Origin: Opisthocomus hoazin | Lineage: Eukaryota; Chordata; Aves; Opisthocomiformes; Opisthocomidae | Length of the DNA stretch: 64,000 bases | Assembly (NCBI RefSeq): GCF_030867145.1 | Contig: NC_134454.1 | Location: 67,128,308 to 67,192,307 of the forward strand | Reading direction: 5' to 3' | In this document: positions 35,717-49,038 of the stretch, in pieces | How positions within the stretch are numbered: position 1 is the stretch's first letter | Layout: every line of letters begins with the position of its first letter | Position numbers and translations under genes: made by a program | Notes under the pieces: generated by a model | The model's input: the letters and a program-made list of their open reading frames with translations, nothing else | Told to the model about the DNA's origin: nothing | Databases searched by the model: none

Positions 35717-38700
35717 AGCCCTAACAGCAGTGATCTTGTGGATGAAGACTGATGGGTGCAGGGTTACTGTCATCAGGCAGCAGAGCTGATATTCCAACAC
35801 TGTCTCCTAGAACAGTTTGCAGTTATTTTCATGGTCTTGGATGTATGCATTCCTATACTGCCTGTATTTTAAAGGAATGACACATTTGCATCCAGTTTCT
35901 TGTGTCTGACAATACCACCCTCATTTGCATCTCAGTAAGAAAGGTGGGATATGCCTTATTAGATGAAAAAGGTGCAAATATTATTGTGGTACAGAGTAAC
36001 CAAGAAACCATTTCCTTTCAACAGCAAATTTTTCAGCCTACCTGTTTTCCTCCATTCAACTACCTTAAAAATGCAGAATAACGGGATATTATTTACAGCA
36101 GCCAAGATCTTTAACCTGCACTTGGTGACAAAGTGCAATGGAAACCAGTATTACATTTTTGTCTGTGCTCATTTGACAGAGTATATTCTAATTTAGTTGT
36201 CACAGACTTCTTTGAATCTTACTATGTTCTCAGTTTTTGTAAGATTTATGGCCATTGTTAACTACATTTTGATTTAACTATCCTGATTTACAGCAGCTGG
36301 GAAGGCAAACCCACATCTCTCAATAATGACATTTATTCTAACTAATTTCCACTGTTCTTAATCCAGAAACTTTTTTTGACTTTTAAATTTAAATACTGAT
36401 TATTACTTTCTATCTTCACTTATGATTAATAATACGACCTATGCTATTACATATTGAAAAGGCTTGAAATCCATTTCTCTACTTAACCACCAGAAAGATG
36501 GATGCAAGAAGAACCAAATATTATGCAGAAGTAGGAGTTTGCTTCAGACTATATATGCATTGAGTAAGGTAGTTCAAGGAGAGCGAAGAGCTGTTTATAG
36601 AGTTAGTTACTGATAATGCTCTTCTGAAAATTGAAACTAGACGCAAGTAAATTAGTTTCTCAGGTGGAAATTTCACATCTGCCGAAGTGAATCCTCTCAG
36701 AAAAAAAAGAACTTTACGGGCTCTCTTCTCCTGGGACAATGCTTCCAAGAGACACAACAGGTACTCCAGTTTTGAGAAGAGCTTAGAGAGCTAGGAAAGC
36801 TTCCCTATGATGTGAAGAAACTGGAGTAATTCTATTCAGACAGAACCTCTTTAGGAAGATGTATAAGAGGTAGAAAAAATAAGGGTATAGAAGGTATTTC
36901 GGGCTTTTCTTAATGCACAAATACAAGGCTTGCTAATAAAAACATAAAAATCCATTTATAATACTTTACACAACATATAATTAAACTATTCAAGTTGTTG
37001 GCAAATGTGAAATAAAGGGCATGAGCAAGATATGCTTCCTTTTTGAACCTGACATTTTTATGACCTTAATTACATTAGGGTAAATATTTATGTAAAGATA
37101 TATGAATAGATTCTGTCTTTTTTTTTTGAACATACATTAATCATTAACTGTGTGGGACTGCAAAATCTTTCAGTAATTTCTCCAGTAGGTATATTGCTCA
37201 TAATTGTCCAACAAGGTTTTATGCCTTCCTCTGAAACTCCAGTTTGTGGCCACTGACAAATAAAAATGCATCACTTGTCTGAATGAGTGGAGCTGCTCCC
37301 AGCTGCAGGTTGCACTTAGCCTACATGGACTTCAGAATAAAAGGGGAAGAGGCCAAATCTCCCTCTGAGTTATCCTGACAAAACCCCTTGGACTTCAATA
37401 ATTTCAATCCAATCAACTCCACTTTTTGTAGATTAATAGGAAAAAAATGCACTTAATTATTGGGAAGAGCCAGACACAATGTCCTGACCCCATGTCGCCT
37501 TCGTTGGCGTGGCGACCCCCCATAAGACTTAAAGGCAGGATTTCTGGTGGCAGAAATGAAGCAAAGGCATTTCTCCCTCTCTGAACCTTAAGTACTTACC
37601 TACCACTTAGTGAATGATCAGATAGAAGTCCCCACAGAGGATGATGCAGCCACAGTCTAAAATGTGAGTCCCTAAATGAACATCCAGGATTTGATCGGTG
37701 TGAGGAATAGAATGGGTAATTATTTTTTTCCTGTGATCTTCTGTTGTGTGGTTTAAAGCCAGACAGATTATTAACTTGAATGATAATGCGGACACAAAGA
37801 ATCATAAATACCACCTTCTTCAGCTCTAGTCTCTCTCATTGTCTTGTAATAATCAAATACAAGTAAATTTGTCCCTGTGGTGACAATGTTACTCTGACAC
37901 CAAGATAAACAAAAACAGATATGTGCATTTCTGCAGAAAATTATTTACTCCCCTTTTTGTTTGAAAAACCTTAGCCAGCATAATTACTTATGAAAGTCCT
38001 GCAGAAACAGAAATGGAGAATAAGCAAAAAGTAATTGAATTCAAGGGCGATATCATAATATTGATTTCTTACTAAAAAAGGAATATGATGCAGAAGACGA
38101 TACAAAGTGAAGAGATACATGAAGTATATGTATGGCTGTAATGTTAATTTTCGTGGAACCCTCTTTGGAAAAATCTAAGAATAACTTCTTTCGATTAGTG
38201 GATGAACTATGTTGTTTCTTGATTCACATAATCAGGATGTTGGATGGAGATAGGAGAATGTCCCACAGATATTCAGACAGGGAGGAAAAAAGAGCTTTTT
38301 GCCATAGTCCTCTTGCTTCTAAAGGAGATGGACATAAACAGGTAACAACTGTCCATTTACTTTCTCCTCCAGAGAAGTGGAAAGGAGAAAATTAATTGCT
38401 TCTCTCAGAGGCATAATTGTATGCTTCTTTACAATAATACAATTATATATTGCACCAGAGTACAGGTGAAAGAAAACTTATCTAGCCTTGCATGACTAAC
38501 ATAAAAGCATCTTCACAAGAAAAACTCTGATGACCTTGAGGGATACATGAGGTACTGGATACATAAAACACATTGTGACTCTTTTGTATGAACAGTGGTG
38601 AAGATAATATTTTTGGAGAGAATAGAGAAGAAGGGTCTAGTTTGTTAGAATTTTCTTAATGTCTTGTTCTCAGACATTGTTTTGTAGTGGTAAAGACACC

Positions 38701-41700
38701 TGTGCTAGAATGCTGAGGTCTTGAATGTAACTAATTGGACACCACATCTAACAGAAGTAGTAAGGGCTAGCTTTCAGCCAAGTTCATTACTGCAACATGT
38801 GCCTATGGGCAAAATTTTGATCCTCACAAAACCTGCTGTAGATGAAGATTCCTGAAACTGTTGGCAGGATGCTGTGCACTACAATACACTTTACAGCCTC
38901 CATGGTTGTGATCGGCCTTTCAGATAGTTTGAGGACCTCAAAATCTGATCCTATCTGGTCAGATGAGATTAAAAATTAGGAACTGACAACTAGGTGATGT
39001 CAGGCAGAAAAACCTGCCCGATTTTACTTAATTTGAGCTTAACTCAGCTGTAACAGAAACTGTGAAGAGGGAGTTCAGATGGCCATTGCAACTAGAAAGG
39101 AATGGTGAATGTCTGTGGCAGATGTGATGAAGCTCCTAAGAGCACAGAAATTTTGCCTAGCACTTAGGAGCTTATAAAAAGTGATTAATGGGATAGGAGA
39201 GCAGAGAAGAAAAAAACATTGGGAAAGATCTAATGTCATCAAGGAACAGCACTAGCACCCAAGAAATAACACAACATCCCCCATACTGTTACGGTGATGT
39301 TTAAGATCTGATCAAATCTCACTTAACTGTACCTTCATTAGCTTTGTTTCTTTGTAGTAGACAGGGTCTGTTTAGCTTATTTTGGTAGTAAACTCACCCA
39401 TTAGGTTATGCAACGTGTTACTCTCTTTGTGTCTCTAAGTGCTGTGGTTAGCCAAAATATCTATTTCCCCTCATTGTATGTTTTCCCTTGCTGGCCTCCT
39501 TTAAGAATCATCTGGTGAATGGACTGAAAGTGAGGTGGGGAGCAGTGGCCTGCACTGCTCATCTGTGTCCTGGACTTTTCCACTGATCTGTTCTCCACTG
39601 GTGACTTCATTGGTTAACTTCAGAGAGCCTTCATTGTTACTGTGATGAATACACAGAACTGGTTATGTCCTGGCAAGACCAAGCTCACATCTAAGCTCCA
39701 GCTGGATTCCCAGACTGTCCAGCAAGTTTATTTTGAACTAACCTAATCCCATACAAACATAATCAAGAGGAGGTAGTAGTGGTGCCTCCCACCATGTTAT
39801 ACCCCAAAACTCAGGACTTTTAAAACTATTTGACAGTAGACAGCAACTTCCTGAGGTTTCTAGTTCTGCTGATGGAATTATGTATCTGAACTACCTTGGT
39901 GAGAACAGGCTAAGTAACCCCCTTCTCCCTAGCATTTGCTATTGGGAGGATTAAGAGGCTGTACTCTCAATGTGCCAACTTTAGTGGATGTTTTTGGGGG
40001 ATCTCTGAACTCCATTTGTTTCATAGGAATCCTGGGTGATTAACTTAACCTGAACCCTGCTAGGTAGCAGAGTGCTTAGAAGTTAACGAACAGCAACAAC
40101 GGGTCAACCCTTACAAACTGACCTCAAGTACAGGATGCTGCTAAAAGGGGTGTTTCTGCCTTGTCCTTTGCCATATACTCCAGCTGCCTCGATGGGACTA
40201 GCATTTGTGCATGGTGCAGTGATCGTACTAGGAAAACTCACAAAGAAAAATAAGGGGTTTGCAGCTAATTCCTCAAGAGCACATTTACTTCCAGCAAGAA
40301 AAGAAGACAACTTTCATCCACGAGCAGAGTCCCAGGTTCCTGGGAAGACGTTGTGGTTTAGTGCTGTGCCAACTGATGCCTTAGGTAAAGAAGGTAAATA
40401 GATCTGGAAAGACAATATCCTCATAGCCTTTGTCAAGGTCACTCTGAAAGCAGAGTCATGTGGGCCTCTATGACTGGACGTGACTTGTTTCTGGGTAGAT
40501 AAAATAAATTGATTTTCATTTAAAAGGAAAAAGTTAGTCTGCAAAGGCAAGACCTTCCTAAGATTCAGTGTCTGCACAGCAGCCCTACTTTCTCCAAATG
40601 GTATTTTGTATAAGAGTATTATATTTATTTTAATGTAAGGAAATTAAAATTAAATCATAATAACTTCTTTTTTTAAAAAGTGCACTTGGATTAAAATACT
40701 ATTGAATTGCAGTCAATATTGTTGAGCTCCAGTCAGTGTGCATCAAGTAGGAAAGTTTATATCCTTTATAAGCAATGATGTTGAAATCCTAGCTGCCCTC
40801 TTTATCGATTAAAGAGACAATGATGCTATGCAATTTACTTTTGATCTCTAGTGTAGCAGTGAAGCTCTGACATGGTAAGAGCAGGGGAAGTCATCAGTTG
40901 CTACGCCTGCAACTCAATTGTAAGATTCAAGTACCTTAACGTTGTTTTGGAAAATAGTGATGAACTTATTTAAATTGGCCTGATATTTAAAGCTGTGTCC
41001 TGTAGCAGTTTAGCTAGAGAAATGAGCTCTTTTTTCATAACTTACTGTTATTAGAGAATAATTTGCCTCTTACTTTGTCTCCTCTGAAGTGAAATAATAC
41101 AAATATATAAAAGCGGCAAAAATGACCCTTGCAATAAAAACCTTTGGAGCATAAATCTCCTTAAGCTAAAATTTATTTGGAAGTCTTTTAAAGCTCATTG
41201 TATAAAATTCCTTCTCATCTAGAAGCTAGTCCATACCTTTTTGGGGTGGGGGGGTGGAGAGAACAAAACAAAAAGAGCTTGAATGTGTCCACTAAAATAT
41301 ATCCATAAATAAAGTAACAAATAAGAGAAAAATATAGAAATGCTTGCAAAGTTTGGAATAGACCGGCAGTCCTTATTTGAACAATGATGCAAATATTCTT
41401 TAATACCTGGAACAATTACATAAGATTTGGAATAATACTGGAATCTGGTATGTAATGCTTTAAGCCACTTGTTATTTTGATATAAGATGAATACGAATGC
41501 TAAGTAAATAGATGGAATAATCTTAATTAGCTACAAGAAAAAGTGTGACTTAACCAAGAAGCTGCTCAGTGCTAGTCAGCAATTTTAGAATGGTTGTTAT
41601 TAAGATGATTTATTTTGCAAACTTTGTTTGAGAAAAAATTACTGGTGAGCTAGTATTTTTAATTAAATTGCAAGTAGCAGATTACGGTTTTTAAGAAACC

Positions 41701-44700
41701 ATTTATCCATTTTCTGGATTCTTGGGACTGTATTGCACCACGCAGGTGATTCTTAAGTAGTTACAAAATCTTTCTTCACAGAGACAGCTCCTAATGCACC
41801 AGCTCTGTGTACTGCTCTCTCCCTTGTCTCTGACATGGGAGATGTACTGATAAAAACCTCAGCATAGCTGGAACATTGCTTTGTTCTCCACAGCATGATT
41901 AGACTCCACTAAATAGATTTTCCCAGAGTTTCTTTGAGTTCAAATCCGTGCTTAGCAGCTTAAGTATCAAGAAAATATCAAGAATATGCACTAATGGTTA
42001 AGAAACAATCTTCTGGCTCTTTCTTCATCACAGCTGCACTGCGTATAGAAGGCGCAACACAGAAAATTTTGCCTAAAGTTGAGTTTTCCCCTAATGTCAA
42101 AATTCTGAGAATTTTCTATAAACTTACGAAAACTTATGTTTGAACAAATCTGCTTGAAAGTCTCTTTCCTTCACAGAGGTACAATATTAAAGTGAACATC
42201 TTTCAAAATTCATCTTAAACTCAAAAGCTGCCCATGAGTTTGATAGCAGGCATCACCAGTAACAGTTTCATTTCAGTGATGCTGCTTGAATATACATAAC
42301 ATTGATTCACTTTGGATGAAATATTTACCTATTCTATAACTTGCAAGACTGTGACATAGAATGAATTATCCCCTTTTGTGGGTTATGCTGAATTATGTTA
42401 TAATTTCAGTTACTACTGTAAGCTCTTGGCAGAGAAAGGCAGAAGTGGCGAATAAATACTTGTATATGTGAATAATTTGTTTCTGGCCTTAATAAAAATG
42501 ATGAACATGAGAGTTGTGGTAAGGCAGCTGAACGGAATGAGAATGGGACTGTGGAACTTGCAGTTGGCTCACCATTTTCTAGGATGATAGTGGTGACCGG
42601 CATATCTGAGGCAAACAGAAAACATGATTAATAACGTGGGAAACGTAATAGACAGGCACTCTAGCATTCTGAGATGGTGGTTATCCCTGCGTGTTCCAAG
42701 TCGTTCCTCTGTGTTATCGAGCCCAGATTATTGACCTGGTTCTAACTATGAAATGAAGAGAGGCCAGAAATCTGACAGGGTTCGGTGCAGAGCCACCAGA
42801 AGCTGAATTAGCAGCATGTGAACCCAGCTGTACCACTCCCAAGACCTCTTCAAGCCATGAAGCAGCACTGCTGCTTTGACATGACTGGCACCGGAGCTAG
42901 CAGATCGTATCAGGCCTGACCTTGGCTGTCACTGTCCTGTGTCTGCAGAACTGGGAGTGTTAAGGGGCAGGTTGAGAGACATCTCACTGCCATGCAGGAC
43001 CTAAGTCAGCCTGAAGCTAAGTGTTGTGCTGATACTGTCACCTCTGTTAGAGACAAGTTGATGCTTGCAGAGCTACTGGGATGTCCCAGCGCTGCAGAGC
43101 TCCTAGTGGGCCACAGCCAGCCAGCTCTGAGCTGCCTGGACAGGGCTGCAGTGAGAACTAGCTTCCGTGCCCCAAAAGGGACAAGATAATGAGATGGCAC
43201 AAAGGCGATCCAGAATTTGAGAACATAGGCTTGCTTACTGTGCTATTGCACTGCATTTGGAGTCCACTGATTCTGAGCAGATGAACTGTAGGATTCAAGT
43301 GGGATTTTTTTCCCCCTCTTCATATATACGAGTTGGACGTGCAGGGCTTCACACACTGGCCATAGCTAGAAACAGGACACAGGGAACAGTTCTGCTACTG
43401 GTACTGAAAGTTACTTAAATTCCTGGCTGGTTCATCTTGTCCACAAAGCCAGCACTAAACAGACGGCCACATTTGGACTCATTTTGAGCCAGAGCAATCT
43501 GGCTGAGATCTATGCAGCTACGACACTAGCAACGGCCTGAAACTTCTCTGTCCCCTTCCTATAGCTTTTGCTCTTTTACAGTACAAAGCTTAAATATACT
43601 AATGTACTGTGAAATGTTTTGTGCTTTATGAAAGGTGGAAGCAGGTATCCTGAAGTGAATCTCTTAGCAAAATGCGTGTGCTTGTGTGAAAGCGATGAGT
43701 TTCAACGATATAGTCACTTCAGCCATTAAATTCTTGTTTGATTTCCTGTATTTTAAAGTCATAGCTATTCTTCAGAACGTTTTGAACAGTGTGGAGTAGT
43801 GCTAATTCCTGTTGGCTGTATTGCCAAGATGCCTAAAGAGAAAATTGAAGAAGGCTGTAGTTGGTAGGTTGTCTCTTGGCAGTTTTCCTTCCACCCGTTT
43901 GGAACTTCTCTCACAGAAAACTGCACCTACTGGATCAGTTTCAGTGAACTGAAATCGTTAATTTCCTTAGCACCCTATTAAAGCCTATTCATTTTGAAAC
44001 CATTACTGGAATATAATTTCTTTAATAACAGAAATGTGGTGTCTTATTCTGGTGAATAGTAAAAACCCCAAGAACAAAATCCTTTTCAAATCGAAGTATA
44101 ACAGGCAACTACATGAAAAAAATGATGCGATCAAATTGTATCATTTCAGTTTTACTTTGGCAAATAGATAATACAATCATAGTGTGAGAGCATGAAGAAT
44201 ATGTAGCTCTCCCTTTTTTTGAAATGTGTAGAATGACATTGCTCAGGAAAACATCTTCCACCACAGTTGATAATGCTTTTTCTTTTTATACTTACTAAGG
44301 AATCTGTTGTTTGCTGCAGCTGTGTCATAGCTGAATAACATTAATATTTTAATTGGACTTTTTAAGGGTGTGTGGTGTTAGGGTTTCATTTGTTCTCAAG
44401 TCAGCTTGGATTTTATGAGGCTATGGCTTTCCTTAAAGAACTGCCCTAGGTGCTTCACCTAGGTTATCTAAAGACATTAGCACATCATTTAGTTGCTTGA
44501 AAGTTTAACCAGCGTTTTGCTGTTCAAATGCTTAGTAGGATTAAAGACATTATCACATCAAAAGACCGAGTTTTGCCTTCGTCTGCATCTTCCACCTCCT
44601 ACTCCCTCCCCTTCCTCCATGACTGCCTAAATTGCCTCTCAATTTAATTCAGAGTGAATTGACTTTCAGTCTCTGAACAAAAAATAAAAAAGTAAAGCCG

Positions 44701-44880
44701 ATTTAAAAGATTTCAATTGAAAAAGAATCCTGTCGACTTTTCCCCACTGGAATTTCTCGACAAGAAGTGTCGGGGATTGACTTCGCTTGGCCGTGTCAGC
44801 GCAAAACACTTCTGGAAACAGTTTCCTCAAGAGCTCTTCGTGGACTCCTAAAACCTGCATCCCCCCCGGCTTTGAAACGC

Positions 44881-44909
44881 TAATTTCAGGCTAATCTAAT
44901 TAGGCTAAT
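44881..44909. promoter_or_regulatory. Cluster of four TAAT homeodomain cores upstream of HTR1A copy 2
   Basis: Duplicate of the cluster at 29388-29416, with the same spacing to its gene (about 1.9 kb before the ATG). Enhancer function is inferred, not shown. Confidence 0.3.
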
Positions 44910-45962
44910 GACTTGCACGCCACCGTGCAAAAAAGCTGGGACAATCCTCGAGATTTTCCTGCCTCCCAGACTTGCACTTTCTTCGTTGAATCCGGCTGGC
45001 TCTGAACAGCAAGAAGTACAAACTTCCATTTCACTGGAGGGAACGGGTCTTGAAATAGGCGGGCTGCTTAGCAGCCATCCTTGCCCTGCAGTTGAGGGAG
45101 ACGTTGAAAAGAAAGTAGGTTTTGGTGGTGAAGGAGCAAAGCATACTTAAATATCGATTACGTATTGTCTGTGTCTCAGCAGGTTTGTCTGTTTCTCAGC
45201 GGGGTGAGTCTTCATTCAGCAGGGCACAAAGCTAGTGAGATCGGCCAACACAACGGGCGCGCAGGAGCCGGCTCTGCTCCGCCCTGCGCCTGCATCGTTT
45301 ACAGCAAAGATCGCAAGCCTAGGCGTGGAGAAAGGTAGCCTGGTCCCCTCGTAAAGAGGAACGGGCCAAAATCTGTCCAAACGCTGAGCAAGTTGTGAAC
45401 TCATCCTTCTTTTTAAGTGCCGACCGGGAGGAGTAAACCTGAGCGTGTGCAAGCCAGGCTCTGCGCTCCTTGTCCCAAGTTTGATTAACTTAGAATCTGG
45501 CAAGTCTTCCCGTTCGGCATTTACTTACTTGGCTTTCTGCGTTTTCTGAGCTTGCGTGGCACAATCACAAAGCAGACCGAAAGATCTCATATCGTTAAAA
45601 ATATTGAGCCGCAAGGTAGCGGAAAGCCGGCCACAGAAGTTATGTCAAAGGACTTTCGTTTACCTCTCACGGACAGCCAGAGTCAAGCCTGTCAATAACG
45701 CCCCCACCCCCCCCTTAAAATGACAGATGTTTCCCAGGTTTGTGACTGTTTGTTCTGTTTACTGGATATTAACTGATTTGCTTATGATGTGTCAGCCCGA
45801 CACTCTTTCTTTTCTTCAAGATCGTTCCCAGAGATATTTTTCTCATTTCTCTTTCAGACTCAGCCTTTCCCCCTCCTGCCGGGAGGAAATGTAACGCGTT
45901 TTATTTATTTTTTCTTTTCTTTTATTTTTTTTTTCTTATCTTTGTTGCTGCCTCGAGAGCCC

Positions 45963-46806
45963 GGTGACTCCAACCGCACGTCGCACTGTAGTTCGTCCGC
46001 CCCGCCGCCCCCCCCTCCCCGGGCATCGCCGGGGTGCGCGGTGCCCCCCGCCCCGGCCACAGACAGCCCCTCCCCGCCCCGCACAACACAGCGTTGGTCC
46101 CGAGGGGAAGCCCCCCCCCCCCCCAAGGGCACCCGCTGCCCGGGGCGGAGCTGCGGGGAGGAGATTTGGAGGGGGCGGGGGCTGGTTTGGGGGGGGGAGC
46201 CGCGGTGGGTTTCTCAGCGGTGTGTCGTGTTCCGTCCCCGTCCCCGTCCCCCCCAGAGGGGAGGAGGCGGCGGGGAGTGATGGACAGCGGCGGCCGCGGG
46301 GCCGCTCCGCCGGCGGCGCCGGGGGACGGAGGGGACCCGGCAAGACACCCCCCCCCCCCCCCCCCCCGCCGCGGAAGGGCGGGATGGAGGGGGGGGGGAC
46401 GGAAGGGGAGGGGAAGGGGGGAGGGAGAAGGCGAGGGGAGAGCGGAGCGGCAGAGCAGGTGGGAGCGGCGCGGGAGAGCGGCGGAGCGAGGGGGCAGCGG
46501 CTCGGCGAGCGGCGCCGGGAGGGCCGCCCCCGCCGCCCGGGGCTGCGCGCTGGGCAGGGGCGGTGGGGATGGGCGGGCGCGGGGCGGCTCAGACAGCCGC
46601 CGTCCTCCGAGCCCCGGCCGCCTCCCGCCGCGCTATATAGGGGAGGGAGGGGTGGCGGAGGACGGGGGGGGTTGCCCGGCGTGGCCGAAGCGCACGGGGC
46701 GGAGATGCCTCCTGCCCGGGGAGCGCACAAGCGACTGGCGCCTCTTCCCATGCCCGTCTCCTGAAGGGACCCCTCCTCACCCCCCCTCCCCGGACCCCTG
46801 CCCGGC
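45963..46806 (+). promoter_or_regulatory. CpG-island promoter and 5' UTR region of HTR1A copy 2
   Basis: Identical to the copy 1 promoter block, including a 14-C run, the 20-C run (46348-46367), the 10-G run (46389-46398) and the TATA element. Identical lengths of these homopolymers in both copies are notable because such tracts normally change length quickly. Confidence 0.7.
46634..46639 (+). promoter_or_regulatory. TATA box candidate, HTR1A copy 2
   Basis: TATATAGG in GC-rich surroundings, 173 bp before the ATG, exactly as in copy 1. Confidence 0.55.
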
Positions 46807-48048
46807 ATGGATGTGGCCAACAACACTACCTCCCCAGCGCGGTCCCCCGAGGGGCCCGGCGGCCCCGGCCTCGCCGAGGTGACCCTGGGCTACCAGCTGC
46901 TCACCTCCCTGCTCCTGGGCACGCTCATCCTGTGCGCCGTCAGCGGCAACGCCTGCGTGATCGCGGCCATCGCCCTGGAGCGCTCCCTGCAAACAGTGGC
47001 CAACTATCTCATCGGCTCGCTGGCCGTCACCGACCTCATGGTGTCCGTGCTGGTGCTGCCCATGGCGGCCCTCTACCAGGTGCTGAACAAGTGGACGCTG
47101 GGGCAGGTCACCTGCGACATCTTCATCTCGCTGGACGTGCTGTGCTGCACCTCTTCCATCCTGCACCTGTGCGCCATCGCCTTGGACAGGTACTGGGCCA
47201 TCACGGACCCCATCGACTATGTCAACAAGCGGACTCCCCGGAGGGCCGCCGCGCTCATCAGCCTGACCTGGCTCATCGGCTTCCTGATCTCCATCCCGCC
47301 CATGCTGGGCTGGAGGACGCCCGAGGACCGCTCGGACCCCGATGCCTGCACCATCAGCAAGGACCACGGGTACACCATCTACTCCACCTTCGGCGCCTTC
47401 TACATCCCTCTCTTCCTCATGCTGGTGCTCTACGGCCGCATCTTTAAGGCGGCCCGCTTCAGGATCCGCAAGACCGTCAAGAAAGCTGAGAAGAAGAGGA
47501 TGGCCGACACCTGCCTCACCCTCTCCCCGGCCGCCCTGCAGAAGAAGAGCAACGGGGAGCCCGGCAAGAGCTGGCGGCGGACGGTGGAGCCCAAGCCCGG
47601 CGCCTGTGTCAACGGCGCGGTGCGACTGGGCGAGGACGGGGCCGCCCTTGAGATCATCGAGGTCCAGCGCTGCGGCAGCTCCTCCAAGACTCACCTGCCG
47701 CTGCCCAGCGAAGCGTGTGGCTCCCCGCCGCCCCCCTCCTTCGAGAGGCGCAACGAGAAGAACACGGAGGCCAAGCGGAGGATGGCTCTGTCCCGCGAGA
47801 GGAAGACTGTCAAGACCCTGGGCATCATCATGGGGACCTTCATCCTCTGCTGGCTGCCGTTCTTCATCGTGGCGCTGGTCCTACCCTTTTGTGACAGTAA
47901 GTGCTACATGCCCGAGTGGCTGGGGGCAGTCATCAACTGGCTGGGCTACTCCAACTCCCTCCTCAACCCCATCATCTATGCCTATTTCAACAAAGACTTC
48001 CAAAGTGCTTTTAAGAAAATTATCAAGTGCAAGTTCTGCAGGCAGTGA
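46807..48048 (+). CDS. HTR1A: 5-hydroxytryptamine receptor 1A (serotonin 5-HT1A), copy 2
   Basis: Second intact 413-codon HTR1A reading frame, with a protein identical to copy 1: same sequon, D110, DRY 127-129, S193/T194, CWLPFF 348-353, NPIIY 387-391 and C-terminal CKFCRQ. This copy keeps the uninterrupted native 3' flank with a candidate poly(A) signal, so it has the arrangement expected of the ancestral 3' end. Its 5' flank is native only back to the junction at 32829, about 14 kb upstream; copy 1 has the native sequence further upstream. If only one gene exists in the real genome, the correct locus is 1-17335 joined to one unit and then to 48328 onward. Confidence 0.97.
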   Translation: MDVANNTTSPARSPEGPGGPGLAEVTLGYQLLTSLLLGTLILCAVSGNACVIAAIALERSLQTVANYLIGSLAVTDLMVSVLVLPMAALYQVLNKWTLGQVTCDIFISLDVLCCTSSILHLCAIALDRYWAITDPIDYVNKRTPRRAAALISLTWLIGFLISIPPMLGWRTPEDRSDPDACTISKDHGYTIYSTFGAFYIPLFLMLVLYGRIFKAARFRIRKTVKKAEKKRMADTCLTLSPAALQKKSNGEPGKSWRRTVEPKPGACVNGAVRLGEDGAALEIIEVQRCGSSSKTHLPLPSEACGSPPPPSFERRNEKNTEAKRRMALSRERKTVKTLGIIMGTFILCWLPFFIVALVLPFCDSKCYMPEWLGAVINWLGYSNSLLNPIIYAYFNKDFQSAFKKIIKCKFCRQ

Positions 48049-48143
48049 AGCCCGATGCTCCGGGACGGGGGCAGCGGGGGTCGTGCCGCTCACTCCATCC
48101 GCCCGGCTGTCCCCGCCGCGGTGTCCCTTCCTCCCCCGCCCAG

Positions 48144-48165
48144 CCTCCCCCCCCCCCCCCCCCCC
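48144..48165. repeat. CCT + C19 tract in copy 2 3' UTR
   Basis: Seven bases longer than the matching C15 run of copy 1 and containing one T. Length and base errors in long C runs are common in sequencing, so this difference is weak evidence for two true loci. Confidence 0.95.
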
Positions 48166-48481
48166 GACGCCAGCAGAAGAGCGGGGGGCTCCTGGATCCC
48201 CCCCTCGGCATCGTGCCCGAGTACCCTCGCTCCTCCGCCCGTCGGACAAGCCCCGCGGGGCAGGGCAGGGGTCCACCGGGGACGGCGGGGGGACCCTCGG
48301 GCCGGGGAGGGGCGGCTTCGCGGCGGCCCTCGCCTCGCCTGGCCCCGCCGGGTCTCCGCTGCCGGGCGCCGGCGCTCCCGCCTCCCCCCCCCCCCCCGTC
48401 CTTCTGGGCAGATTTAGGGTTTGCAGGTCGTTGCTTGTGGTCGCTGTAAACCACGGTGTCTGCCCGAGTAGCATCGGTAAA

Positions 48482-48487
48482 AATAAA
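48482..48487 (+). terminator. Candidate poly(A) signal AATAAA for HTR1A copy 2
   Basis: First AATAAA on the coding strand after the HTR1A stop codon, about 433 bases downstream, in an AT-richer pocket of the GC-rich flank. Absent from copy 1 because the duplication junction comes first. Whether it is used cannot be read from sequence. Confidence 0.45.
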
Positions 48488-48999
48488 CCACCCTATGCAG
48501 AAAGCCGCCGCGTCGGGGGTTTCGCTCGGATTGACGAGGAGGCGGCGGGGGGGCTCAGAGCCCGAGCTCGGTCTGGCGGTGTGAGTATGGAGGATGGAGG
48601 CCACTTCCCGAGCGGAGGAAGGGGCTTCGGGCTCCTCGCTTCCCGGGCTGTGAAACCATCGAGTGGATTTTCCTAGGAGGAAAAGCGACCGTGTTTTGTC
48701 ACCTCGCAAGCTACGTTAGAGCAACACCCCCGTCTGCGTTATGTCTGTCTAACAGCTCTCCTGCTACGCTAGGACCTTCCAGTTCACCGGGCTTCCCTTC
48801 GTCAGAGCGCGCGGAGGTGATGCGGCTCCAAGCACAACCGCACGCCTCGTTATACGGGGATATTTTTTTAAAATGCCTTTGACCAAGGGTTTCCCACCGA
48901 GGAAAGGCTTGGCGCTGTGCAGCTGGCTCTGAGCTCGCCGCGCACGCAGCGGCACAGGGAGTTCCAACAGCCTGCGGGGTAGCGTTGCTTTCCTCCTTC

Positions 49000-49003
<4 letters not shown>

Positions 49004-49034
<31 letters not shown>
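49004..49034. repeat. T31 homopolymer
   Basis: Thirty-one consecutive T residues flanked by GC-rich DNA. No LINE or SINE body is recognisable next to it in either orientation, so I do not call it a retroposon tail. It creates a spurious poly-Lys peptide on the minus strand. Confidence 0.95.

Positions 49035-49038
<4 letters not shown>

Larger units (their letters stand above)
32874..45962. other. AT-rich upstream flank of HTR1A copy 2 (duplicate)
   Basis: A duplicate of 17381-30469 at an offset of 15493 bp, with the same chance-length open frames (for example the 111-codon minus-strand frame now at 34744-35079) and no recognised gene. It includes the same T-rich tract (about 45901-45943) before the CpG island. 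Confidence 0.7.
32829..48327. repeat. Large tandem duplication, unit 2 (HTR1A copy 2)
   Basis: This is the second head-to-tail unit, essentially identical to 17336-32827. It begins inside what was the right end of the hAT-like remnant and ends at CGGCGGC (48327), after which native GC-rich 3' flank continues (CCTCGCCTCG). The only sequence difference I found between units is in the poly-C run about 100 bp after the HTR1A stop codon. Confidence 0.95.

Noticed and set aside
47342-48676. 444-codon frame running through and past HTR1A copy 2
   Set aside because: It is the +1 phase of the receptor gene continued into GC-rich flank; its end differs from copy 1 only because of the poly-C length.
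49004-49034. T31 as the tail of a reverse-oriented retroposon
   Set aside because: No SINE, LINE or gene-derived body and no target-site duplication seen on either side.
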